Part shown: positions 48,512 to 58,264 of the stretch, piece after piece
Numbering within the stretch: position 1 is the stretch's first letter
Layout: the number at the start of each line of letters is the position of its first letter
Assembly: GCA_023548195.1 (NCBI GenBank)
Contig: JAJHZJ010000695.1
Coordinates: 1,127,423-1,191,422, forward strand
Direction of reading: 5' to 3'
From: Bettongia penicillata ogilbyi
Taxonomy: Eukaryota > Chordata > Mammalia > Diprotodontia > Potoroidae
Length of the DNA stretch: 64,000 nucleotides
Program-made: the position numbers and the translations under genes
The notes under the pieces: generated by a model
Database searches by the model: none
What the model saw: only the letters and a program-made list of their open reading frames with translations
Told to the model about the DNA's origin: nothing

Positions 48512-50340
48512 GAAACTCTACAATAAACTTAACAAGGGAATCTTCTCTTATTTGCCTGGAGTTCTCAAGTATGGGGAGATCCAGTACCTACTAGAGCAAC
48601 ACATTGTACATTTTGGTAATTCTAATCACTACCAAGCAGTTCCTTACATAAAGTCTAGCTTTCCCTCTTTGCCACTACATGTATTATCCCTATTTTTTAC
48701 TTTTGAATCTAAACACTCTTCCAAATGATAGTCCTTCATATACTTGAAGATAGCAATAATAAGCATTGTAAGCCCTTCCATCACTGACACAGAGAAACTC
48801 TTTGTCTTTTTGGAGAGCATAAGGAGAGCAGATGATGGAGAAAAGGGAAGGTATGTATCATAGAAACAAAGTGGAAGAGGAAGAAGGGGAGAATGAGAAG
48901 ATAAGGAATGCAAGATCATATTAGCATAGATTTATTTCAAGCTAGGAAAGGCTTTAGAGATCATCTAGTTTAATCCCTTTCAATATATACATGTGAAAAG
49001 CAAACCTCAGAGACATTAAGATATTTGCCCAAAGTCATAGATGTACTAAGTAATAGAGCTAGAAATATATCTGAAAACATATCTGACTCCAAGTCCTAGT
49101 CATTTCCTTGGGAAAGCTCTGGGGAGGAAATATGGGGAAGAGACATTATTTTGGATGCTTGGGCTGAAGGCAGGACAGGGACAGAACAGAACAGACAAGG
49201 ATGTCGAGGTGATCTCACCAAGGTCCTAAACACATCCTGTGGGAAGGACTCTGTTCTTGGTGAGGTAGGGGTTAGAGACATGAAGGAAATAATTGCTATC
49301 CACAGGAATCTCAATGTTGTTTATTCATTTCACACAGATATCTCCTGACCCAAGGGACATTGGTTGAAGGCTCTGGGTGACTGTTTTCTTGTGTTTTTGT
49401 TTCCATACCTATGTCTTTCAGGAAGGGAAAATCATCTATGCTATCAAGTGCTCTGCGTCTCTTTACTGACAATGATGATATTTGGGTATAGAGTCCATTT
49501 TTATAGGTAACATATTTTACTTCCTTGGAGTCACTGAAGGACTGAGGATTAGAAGTTTGTAGCACCATAGTTCAGTGGGATACAGAAATAATAACTCCAT
49601 ATTGTGATTTATTTGGGAAAAACTGGAAGTGTCAAGGCTAAAAGAAAATATTCCTTCTTTTCTTTCTAGAAAAAGAGACATCTTAGATTCTCTGACTAGG
49701 GAAATGAGATGTTTCCAGGCAAAGGAAAAAGAACCAACTCTATATGCAGAGAGAAAGTAAAAAGAGACCTGAACAGGAGAAGCAGTATCAGAACAGAACG
49801 GATCCAAGTAAATCGCAACAGAAAAAAATGAAGGCTCAGAAAAGACTTTTGTAGAACTGGTGTTCTGTCTTAATCTAGTGGGAAATATGGATTCTATTAT
49901 ACATTTATCTTTAGGCCCTCTAGGAACAAATAAAGAGAGATGGGAGCTTGCAAAAACTATGGAGGACCAGAGGCAAACAGGTTTATCTACATCTGGGGGC
50001 ATAAGTAAAATCAGAGAGAATTCACCCAGTCTCCTGAGAAGTAAGTGAATGAGGCTTGTCTCTTTTATATAGCAGACAGGCTGAGACCAAAACAGATCGT
50101 CTAGGATGGCTGAGATTAAATTAAGGTATAATTGCAGAGACCATAGGAGATATGAAGAATTCAGACTCAAAAGGCAAAGGATGGGGAAATTTTAGAGATC
50201 AGTAGGTACTACATTAGGGGTAGAACACAGATTTTTAGCTGTAACATTTATTAGTTCTAAGACAATTAGCCATATGCTATTGAGAAGTCATCATATTAAT
50301 GATCTACACAGTCTATACACAAATGTTTCCTTAAAAAATA
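48512..50340 (+). repeat. Second copy of the spacer preceding an OR relic
   Basis: It is collinear with 26830-28650, including the CR1/L3 remnant (48512-48800) and a MIR-like relic (48930-49105). It lacks the L1 fragment seen in the first copy. The minus-strand open frame of 217 codons here starts at a TTG and is not conserved in the first copy. Confidence 0.75.
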
Positions 50341-50472
50341 TCCAAAAGCATGTTGGTAACCTGACCACTGTCTCCTAAAAAGGCAGGTTAATGAAAACAA
50401 TAAAATTCAACTGTGTTTCAGAAACCATAATTATACTCAACTCCTTTCTTCTATCTGCATTGATAACACTGT

Positions 50473-51788
50473 ATGCCCCCATATCAGCTTAGCCCCTTTC
50501 TTGCTGACTGGCTTTCCAGGTCTGGATAAAGCTTATCACTGAATCCCCATTCCCTTCTTTGCTCTGTGGTCCTTGGCAATAGAACTCTCCTCTTCCTCGT
50601 TGGGGATGACTTCCATGAGCCCATGTCCTACTTTCTAGCCCTGCTGATGGCCCAAATATAAGCAGTGACCATGACCACAATACCCACTGTGAAGTGGATC
50701 TCTTGGTCTTATCACAAAGAAATGATGGCTTTCTCCTATATTTCCTAAATTTGCTTCTCCTAGGTCTACTTTATTCACTCATTCTCCACAATGCAATCAA
50801 TTTCAAATGTCTTACTTGCAGGGGCCTAACACCATTACTCTGTCAACAAACATTTATTAAGCACTTTTTATGTTTCAGGTACTATGCTAAGTGCTGGGGA
50901 AAAATCTACAGGCAGAAAGAAAGACTTTCCTTGTCCTCAAGGAGCTGATATTCTAATGGGGTAAGGCAATATAGAAGAAGAACCTGAAAACAGACAACAG
51001 GGAGTGGGTGTGGGAAAGAGGTGGAATGATGAAGGTATCTAACTGACAAAGGGGCTGGCAAGTCAGGAGTGCAGCCTGTAGAGGCATGAAGCTACAGTTG
51101 GCCTGCTTGTACTACTTAAATGGAGCTTAACTAGCCAGAGAGAGACTGCAGGGGTGGAGGGTACTTCCAATGTGAAGGTTCAGGGGTATAGTAAGTTTCC
51201 AGAATGAAAAGTTTTTATAGAATTGTGGAGAAAGCCCTGAGAGTTAGAGGTGTAGTCAGTTATAACACACTGAATTACATCTTCAGACTCCCTGACTCCA
51301 GAGTGGTGAAGATTGGGGTGGAGGCACTGCCAAGGGGCTGTGTCTGTGGTTCTACCAATAGTTCCCCTCCATTGGCTCTGTTATTCCCATGTTGCCTTTC
51401 ATGACTTCTGCCTCCACCAAGATGGTATTACACTGATCTGTGCTGATATCGCCTTCAACTGTGTGTACCTACTGTCTTTTCTTTTACTTTCTTCTTAGAC
51501 ATGATCATTCTTTTCCCTTCTACAATAATCCTTTAGAGATGAGAGAGCCAATGGCCTTATCACTTATATCTCCCAAGTCTGCTACAGTCTGGTCTTTTAT
51601 GTCAGTGATTGCTTTGTCTCTTGTCTATCATTTTGGAAAGCAAAGGCATGTATTGCTCATATATTGTCATGAGCTATGTCTATGGCCTACTTCCTCTTCC
51701 CTCACCAGTTAATCCCACCATCTACAGAATTAAGACTAAGTAGATTCACATGACATTTTTTTCCACACCATGTAAAGCTAAGACATGA
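50473..51788 (+). pseudogene. OR relic 2, OR51B-related, complete but degraded
   Basis: The ATG at 50473 is followed by a [18 protein letters not shown] start. Traces of TM1, of TM2 (FHEPMSYF-like near 50610) and of the TM3 region follow, then a SINE relic and unrecognised sequence at about 50833-51270. From about 51280 come the SRVVKIGVEALPRGC loop, the DFCLHQDGITL stretch of extracellular loop 2, TM5, an ISQVCYSLVF stretch at TM6 and an NPTIYRIKTK-like end of TM7 near 51705-51740. Several stops (for example TGA near 50540 and TAA near 50660) and frameshifts occur. It is collinear with relic 1 and continues beyond the point where relic 1 is cut. Confidence 0.85.
50833..51000 (+). repeat. MIR/MAR-type SINE relic inside OR relic 2
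   Basis: It is the same element at the same point as 29505-29665: 'caacaaacatttattaagca', 'atgtttcaggtactatgcta', 'tccttgtcctcaaggagctg'. Confidence 0.6.
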
Positions 51789-51959
51789 ACAGCAATCTTT
51801 GGGAATCTCCTTAAAGGGAAGAGTGGTCAGGTCATATATTTTATCTCTTCTGGGATTGTCTTAGGTCCCAGGTGTTTCCCCTCAGGACACTTAACCTTTA
51901 AAAGATGATTAGGGCTACTGTTTATGGTAAGAAAAACATTTATCATGTGTTTACTGCAA

Positions 51960-52480
51960 GGTGTGTTCAAGGAGGATCAGTACCTTTGGTGTAATGGATA
52001 CTGACCCCTATTTGGGGCTCTTTCCACCTTTGGTGTCCACCTGTTCCACCTAACTCTCACCTATGGCTCCAAGAAACTGCAGCATGTGCAGTGGCCATAC
52101 CCCAGTAAATTGTTTCAGCAGATGGGCCAAACCAGGTTGAGTGTAACCAAGGGTTCTAAAACCCACTGGTGAGTTAGGGAGGTGTCTACCCCAAGTATGT
52201 GAAGAGTTTCTCTGGTGGAATGGGTGGATGAGAAAAATTTGTTCCACCGGCCATGAAGGCAGGTGAAGCAGGTGATGTGGGTGCTTAAAGTTCGGTTAGC
52301 CCCCGAAGACGCCAAGGTCATCCACTGCATCCATAGCCATCACCAGCCATTCTGACTCTATCCTGCCACTGGACTATGATGACTCTGGAGGAGAGAGTGA
52401 GACTGATGAATTCATGCAACTCTGCCTCACTTAAGTTCAATTTACTCATGAACCAAAAGATATCACTTAAAAGACATCAC
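51960..52480 (+). mobile_element. Marsupial SINE family member, long form
   Basis: It contains a stretch I recall as common in marsupial genomes: 'gttagcccccgaagacgcca' at about 52297, 'aggtcatccactgcatccat', 'tgccactggactatgatgac', 'ggagagagtgagactgatga' and 'caactctgcctcacttaagt'. The 5' half (51960-52290) runs up to 'ccatgaaggcaggtgaagca'. Family name not assigned. Confidence 0.6.
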
Positions 52481-53950
52481 CCATGTACCAGGCACTGTGC
52501 TAAGTGTTGAGGATATACCTAAATAAAAAAAAATAAAGACAATTTCTACCCTTCACAAGCTTATGATCTAATGGAGGAAGACAATACAAAAGAGGAAGAT
52601 GAAAAAGCAGAAGGAAATGCCAGAAGACACCCTGTAGAGGGGAATGATGAAAATACTGGTGGAGTTGAAAGCAAGTAGATGAGTTGGTGGAAAATTATAT
52701 AGACATATAATAAAAGATATTATGAATATAATATAAACATACATCAAAATGAGTATAAATATATTTACATAAATATATGTCATATTTGTTTTATAATTAA
52801 AAAAATGTAATGCTCAAAGTAAGAATCATTTTCAGTCTCTTAAAGACCTTTAGAACCACATCAATTAAATAACCACTTATTAAATGCTTAAACTGTACTA
52901 ATACACAAGAAGGTAAATAAACTACTTGCCTTTCATGGAGCTCTTATTCTAACATACAATCAACCATGTACTTTCAATGTCTGTACAGGGTAAATTAGCA
53001 GGAATCTCAGAGGGTAGACACTAACATTTTATAAAATTATAATCACCCACATGATATTGTTTCTTTCTGTTAATGGTGAATATTTATGAAACACCTATTT
53101 CTTCCAGCCTTTGAATCCAACTGGATAAACAGGAAAATAAAGATCATTGTACAGTAGGGAGGGGATGGAAGGCAAGAGTGAAAAGACACATATGGCTGAA
53201 TTTATGACTTTATCGGTGCATATGCTCCATGGGCTGAGGAAGATCACAGCCTATCCATGATTCTATGTTTCAATGAATTCACTAGAAGAAGTGAGTAACT
53301 ATAACCTAGGTGTCTAAGTGAATAGACTCAAGGGAGATCTTATGTCCATAAACAATATCTATGCCTTTACCCTCTTGAATCTTTAAAAATGAATTCCTAC
53401 CCTCCAGGGACCCATGAATACCTTATACAAGTGCCCCAGCTCTATTCACTACACAGTGAAGCTCAGAGATCTTCAAGTGATAGTGGTTACATGGGCACCT
53501 GATGTCTTGAACCTCTAGGAATACAGGTGAGACACTACCCTACTCAGTCAGGGAGATGAAAGAGGAAGGGAATTCTTAGTAGAGGGGAGAGAACGGTCTT
53601 CCTGGGGAAGTTGGGAATGAAGTAGATAAGTTTACAGACATGGGAAGAAAGGGGAGCTGAAAAGAGGTTGCATCGTTGTAGGCTGCAGTGGCTTTTATCC
53701 TTTTTACATGATATCAGGGACCCCTTTGGCAGTTTGGTGATTCTCTACAGTTTTCTGACCCTTTCTTAAAATATTGTTTTTACAGTCATAAAAGGATTGA
53801 CCTTTGAAATGTTTTTGGAGTGAACTGGAGGAAAGTCATGCTAGCCTTCCCCATGCTGCCTTTTGATGATGGTACTTCAGGCTGAATAAGAGGATTTAAG
53901 AACTCCAGAGGTACAAAGGGTGATCTACTTGTCTAGGAAGATGTGATGTT
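52481..53950. other. Gene-free region
   Basis: MIR/MAR-type relics lie near 52485-52580 ('gtaccaggcactgtgctaag') and 52862-52960. The stretch 52690-52800 is very AT-rich. The sequence near 53700-53790 ('gacccctttggcagtttgg') resembles a widespread old mammalian repeat. No gene is seen. Confidence 0.5.
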
Positions 53951-53954
53951 CAGA

Positions 53955-54175
53955 AGCTTTTCTTAGCTCGGATCATAGATCTAGAGTTGGAAGGGACCTC
54001 AGAGGCTTTGTTTATCCAATTCCCTCATTCTGTAGATGAGAAAACTAAGTCCCAGTGGGTTTGGTTCTTTGTCCAAAGTCACATAGCTAGGAAGTAACAG
54101 AGTGACACTATAAATAGGGGTTCTCTCACCCCAGAGCCAGAGTACATCATATTTTACCACACTGCCCCGATTTTT
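53955..54175 (+). repeat. MIR-like SINE relic
   Basis: It shows 'gatctagagttggaagggac', 'tctgtagatgagaaaactaa', 'ccaaagtcacatagctagga' and an end near 'accacactgcccc'. Confidence 0.6.
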
Positions 54176-55510
54176 GTCTTATATAAATCACCAACTTACA
54201 GAATTTCAATTGGAAGGAACCTCAGGGAGCATCTAGACAAGCACCTACTCCTTTACAGCACATAGAACAAGAGATCACCTAGAATTAGTTTGACCCTCCA
54301 AAGGTAAACTTTGTTGGCTCTATACTATAGGTAGGAGGACAAGCAGGGGAGGCAACGTTCACCTTCTCACTCCTTCTCTATTTCTCCTATATTCACTCTT
54401 ACAGATGGTCCTAACTCCTCCCATATTCCTGGACTCCAGTGATTCTCCCTCTTGCCCTGGACTAGGTCCTGCTTTTCCCCTTCTCTTCTGTACAAGGTGC
54501 TAAAAATTCCCTTTTCCATTTAGTTCAAGTTGTTGTGGCTGTTGTTTCCCCCCCTAAACAAATAGAATCTGAGGATTACAATATGCAACAACCAAACTAG
54601 TCATTTCCTAATAAACTTCAACTCCATGTAATAGTAACAATAAAAACAACAAAAAGCAAAGTGAAAGAAACAAGCAAAACATCTGAGTCTATGGAGGCAA
54701 TATTCTACCCCTGTAGTACATCACCTTTGGCAAGAGGAAAGAATGTTCCTTTAAAATGGCCGATTTGCATTGTATTGTGCTTTTAAGTGCTGCTAAGAGA
54801 TTTATATAGGCTATCTCACTGAGGCTTCCCACAGCCTTGAGAGTTAGGGATTATGATATCGATTTTAAAAATGAGGAAACTGAGGCTGAAAGATTAAATA
54901 TCTTGCCCAAGATCATATAACTAATATCTGCAGCAGGACTTTAACTCATTTCTATTCTAAACTAAGGTCAGTCTTCTCTCCTCTCTGCTATCCAGCTGTC
55001 CCCATAAATCTTCTCTCATGTATCTTCAGTCACTATATTGGTGTCAACTTCTCATTTCCCTAAAAGTAATCCTGTGATCTTCACATTAAAAAATAAAACA
55101 AAACAAGCAGAAACCTTCCACAATCCTTTTCTCATGTAATGCCTATGTCACTCCAGCCCCATCTGACATCCTTCTCTGGCACCCCTGCCTCATCCTTTTT
55201 CATAGTCTAAGATTGGCTTTGGGATGTCTTTTATGTTTCTATATGATTCTCCTTGCCCTTGGGTTCCATGCTGAGGCAAGATGCATGATATGCCCTGAAC
55301 CCAATGATAAGCTGCCTGATTTAGTTTGCCAGCTCAGCGTCCCTCCACAGGTGCTCTATGATGATGTGTCACTCAAATATTATAAGAGAAATGGGAGAAA
55401 GAGGAATAAGTGAATGTTTCTCAAAACCTTATAATTATATACATAGAGTATATTATTTTGTAAACAGAAAAATTGTAGCACTCAAACCTTCTCTTCAAAA
55501 TAAGACACAG
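54176..55510. other. Region upstream of the OR51Q1-like gene
   Basis: A MIR relic is present at about 54800-55010 ('atgaggaaactgaggctgaa', 'cttgcccaagatcatataac'), and a MIR-like start near 54190-54250. A-rich stretches lie near 54625-54680 and 55085-55110. The small open frame at 55213-55413 has no ATG at its start and no recognisable features. The promoter and 5' exon of the OR gene could be here but are not identifiable. Confidence 0.5.
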
Positions 55511-55525
55511 TCTGTTTCCTTGTAG
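55510..55525 (+). promoter_or_regulatory. Candidate 3' splice acceptor before the OR51Q1-like start
   Basis: The stretch 'gtctgtttccttgtag' is a good acceptor and lies 34 nt before the ATG, as expected for an OR coding exon. Confidence 0.5.
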
Positions 55526-55559
55526 AAAGACTACTGCCCTGAAGTTATATTCACCGGTC

Positions 55560-56507
55560 ATGTCAACCATCGCTAATATAACTGAAGAATCCTTCTATTT
55601 CATCCTTACGGGCATCCCAGGGTTTGAGGCAGTGCACATCTGGATCTCTATCCCTTTCTTCTGCTTATACATGATTTCCATGATTGGCAACACCACTATC
55701 CTGGCTGTCATATGGACAGAGCCCTCACTCTACCAGCCCATGTACATGTTTCTCTCTATGCTGACGCTAACTGACCTAGGTCTGACCCTCACTACACTGC
55801 CCACAGTCATGCCCCTCCTCTGGTTCAATGCCCGCAAGATCAGCTTGGAAGCCTGTTTTGTCCAATTTTTCTTCCTCCATGGCTTCTCCTTCATGGAGTC
55901 TTCAGTACTTCTGGCCATGGCCTTTGATCGCTATGTTGCCATCTGCCACCCTCTCCGCTATGCCTCTATCCTCACAGACACAGTTGTCAGGAGGATCGAG
56001 ATGGCCATCATTATCCGCTGTGTTGTGGGAGTCTTGCCCCCTCTCTTCCTGCTCAAGCGACTGCCCTTTTGCCACTCCCACATACTCACTCACTCCTATT
56101 GTCTCCACCAGGACCTGATCCGCCTGGTCTGTGGTGACACCACAATCAACAGCTGGTATGGCTTTGGGCTGGTCATTACTATCTATGTGCTTGACCCTGT
56201 CCTCATTGTTTTCTCCTATGCCCTGATCCTGTTCAGTGTCTTACGTGCTGCCTCCCCGGCTGAGCGTCTCCGGACCTTCAATAACTGTCTTTCCCATATT
56301 CTGGCTGTTCTTGTCCTCTATGTGCCTATGATAGGGCTATCAATGGTCCACCGTTTTGCTCAGCATGCCTCCCCTTTGGTCCATGTGGTGATGGCCAATG
56401 TCTACTTGCTGTCTCCCCCTGTGATGAATCCCATCATCTACACAGTGAAGACCAGGCAGATCCGCCAGAGTATCCTTCATCTTTTTTCTCAGAAGAAAGT
56501 GTATTAA
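55560..56507 (+). CDS. OR51Q1: Intact class I olfactory receptor, OR51Q1-like
   Basis: Predicted odorant GPCR of 315 aa with no lesions. The first ATG, at 55560, gives a normal length. Marks: glycosylation site N6-I-T; GN at 43-44 in TM1; QPMYMFL at 59-65; cysteines C99, C171, C181 and C191 at the class spacing; a canonical MAFDRYVAIC at 120-129; SY at 219-220; FNNCLSHI at 240-247, where most receptors have TC; NPIIY at 290-294. The N-terminal FILTGIPGFEA, the stretch LLKRLPFCHSH, the NNCLSHILAVLVLY run and PPVMNPIIY agree with human OR51Q1 as I remember it, which is the basis for the symbol. Codon use is GC-richer than in the neighbouring OR51B-like copies. It stands outside the duplicated array, in the same orientation. 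Ligand unknown. Confidence 0.9.
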   Translation: MSTIANITEESFYFILTGIPGFEAVHIWISIPFFCLYMISMIGNTTILAVIWTEPSLYQPMYMFLSMLTLTDLGLTLTTLPTVMPLLWFNARKISLEACFVQFFFLHGFSFMESSVLLAMAFDRYVAICHPLRYASILTDTVVRRIEMAIIIRCVVGVLPPLFLLKRLPFCHSHILTHSYCLHQDLIRLVCGDTTINSWYGFGLVITIYVLDPVLIVFSYALILFSVLRAASPAERLRTFNNCLSHILAVLVLYVPMIGLSMVHRFAQHASPLVHVVMANVYLLSPPVMNPIIYTVKTRQIRQSILHLFSQKKVY

Positions 56508-56879
56508 GAATGGAGTATAAGTTGTGGTTAGTAAAATCATAGTAGCCCAGGAAAAGAAAGAAGTTGCCAAGAGATTTTTTTTAAACAACTTCTATGTCAG
56601 ATAAATTAATGAAAATCTGGCACATCATGTTCAGTTCTAGGAACAACATTTTCAAATGATATTGGTAAATTTTAAAGGATATCAAGCAAGGAATACAAAA
56701 GAGTTTGGAGCAGGACAGTCTCATCAACAGAACATTTGGGTAAAGGGAGAAGGCATGGAGATCTCTCTGGAAGGAAAAAAAAAATTATCATTTGAAGGAA
56801 AAATAGGCCCCAGAGACAGTCTGCAACAGAGCAGGAAAGAATTGTTAAAAAAACAAACAAACAAACAAAATCAAAAGCA
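56508..56879. other. 3' flank of the OR51Q1-like gene
   Basis: No gene is visible. It ends in a short (AAAC)n run at about 56848-56870. Confidence 0.5.
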
Positions 56880-57084
56880 TAAAATTGGAAGGATCCTTAG
56901 AGGTCTGCCCCAACCATGACCAAACCTGGACCTCTTTTACGATATTCCCAATAAGTCATTATTTAGACTCTATCTGAAGACTGTCAGATATAGAAAACAG
57001 TTAACTTCAAGACAATCCATTCCCTTTTGAGATAGTTCTAATTGCTTGGAATCGAAAGATTCACCTTTCTTTATTCAAATCTGG

Positions 57085-57260
57085 CCTAAGAGATTAACTG
57101 TTGACCCTGGACAAATTACATAACTCTTTGCTTCAGCTTCCTCATATGTTAGTTGAGCTGAAAAGGAAAATGTCAAACCATTCCAGTATCTTTGCCAAGA
57201 AACCACAAACTGCGATCAGAAATAGTTGGACATGACTGAAAACAAAGAAAGAAACAAAAA
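57085..57260 (+). mobile_element. Marsupial MAR1-like SINE, 3' part
   Basis: It holds 'gttgaccctggacaaattac', 'cagcttcctcatatgttagt', 'ggaaaatgtcaaaccattcc', 'agtatctttgccaagaaacc' and 'ttggacatgactgaaaacaa', the order of a SINE abundant in marsupials. Confidence 0.7.
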
Positions 57261-57321
57261 AATGTAAAAAACAAATTCATATCATCCTTATCTATGACCA
57301 AGTTAAGCAAATCTAATCCTG

Positions 57322-57443
57322 ATTATACATGATTTTCATGATTGATAACACCACCATTCTGGCCATGGTGGCCATGGACAAAGCCCTCACTCAATCAGCC
57401 TGTGTACAAGTTTCTCTCTGTGTTGGCACTAGCTGTCCTGGGC
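57322..57443 (+). pseudogene. Displaced TM1-TM2 fragment of an OR51Q1-like gene
   Basis: It matches 55664-55779 of the intact gene, residues about 35-73, in the same orientation: 'ttatacatgatt', 'attgataacaccaccattct', 'agccctcactc', 'gtttctctctgtgttggcac'. It carries small insertions, deletions and substitutions. The rest of the gene is absent on both sides, where CR1/L3 text continues. Confidence 0.8.
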
Positions 57444-57734
57444 ATGCCAGGCTGCTTGATGCTTTAAAATAGCTACCATATTCACCTCACCTTTTCTTTT
57501 CCTGGCTAAACTTTCTATGATTCTGTTTCTCAGTCTTTGTATAACATGATCTCCAGTTTCTTAGCTTCCTCTTTGCCTTTCTATGAGTTTTCTTCAGCTT
57601 GTTAATATTCTTCCCAAGACAGGATCCTCAGAATTAAACAAAATAGTAGAGGTAAAGTTGTCTGGGGAGTCCTCTTCAACCAGGTGGCTATAGATGAGCT
57701 TGGGTTGGGGGTTAAGCAGCTATGCTCAGTCTGC

Positions 57735-57960
57735 CATAATGGATAGTGGAATTGGAGTCAGAAGACCTGAATTTGAATGCTGGCACTGACATTTACCAGG
57801 GCTATGATTGTGCTTATCATCTATGTGACAATTCACTTCAACTCTCTGACCGTCAGTTTCTTCCTTGGTTAAATGGGAAGAGTCATACTTAATGTTAATT
57901 TTCTCATAAGATGGTTGTAATTAAACACAACTATATAGGTGTACTATGTGTGATATAATA
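57735..57960 (+). repeat. MIR-like SINE relic
   Basis: It shows 'ataatggatagtggaattgg', 'agtcagaagacctgaatttg', 'cagtttcttccttggttaaa' and 'agatggttgtaattaaacac'. Confidence 0.6.
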
Positions 57961-58139
57961 GAGTTAATCCCATGAACATTTGAATTAATTTGTAAAGCAT
58001 GAAATACTCCATAGTTGTCATCTGTCATTTATATTCTTATTGTCTTCCTTTCTTCATTAGAGAAATTATTAGACTTAATTTCCTCATCTGTAAACAGATA
58101 TTTGGGCTGCTATGTCCCTTAGAATTGCTCTTGTAAAGA

Positions 58140-58264
58140 AACTACTTCCTTCCATCTTTCCTGCTGTCCCACACTTTTCTTTCTCCTTTCTCTCTATCCT
58201 CTTCCCTTTCACTTTTTTTTTCTCATTCCATTCTTCCTTTCTCTCTTCTTCCTTTTCCCCAGGC
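58140..58264 (+). repeat. Long pyrimidine tract ending in an AG
   Basis: About 120 bases of nearly pure C/T end in 'ccttttccccag'. It resembles a strong splice acceptor but no coding exon follows, so I treat it as low-complexity sequence. Confidence 0.6.

Larger units (their letters stand above)
56880..57690 (+). repeat. CR1/L3-type LINE remnant, interrupted twice
   Basis: CR1/L3-like text runs from 'aaaattggaaggatccttag' (about 56880) to about 57085, at about 57270-57320, and from about 57450 to 57690 ('ttttcctggctaaactttct', 'gttttcttcagcttgttaat', 'caggatcctcagaattaaac'). A SINE part (about 57085-57260) and an OR fragment (57322-57443) interrupt it. Confidence 0.6.

Noticed and set aside
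49517..50170. A 217-codon open frame on the minus strand
   Set aside because: It has no ATG at its start, no recognisable domain, and the duplicated counterpart (about 27600-28440) is not open.
55213..55413. A small open frame just upstream of the OR51Q1-like gene with a hydrophobic start
   Set aside because: It begins at a TTG, has no ATG in a useful place and no family resemblance. It could at most overlap an untranslated exon.
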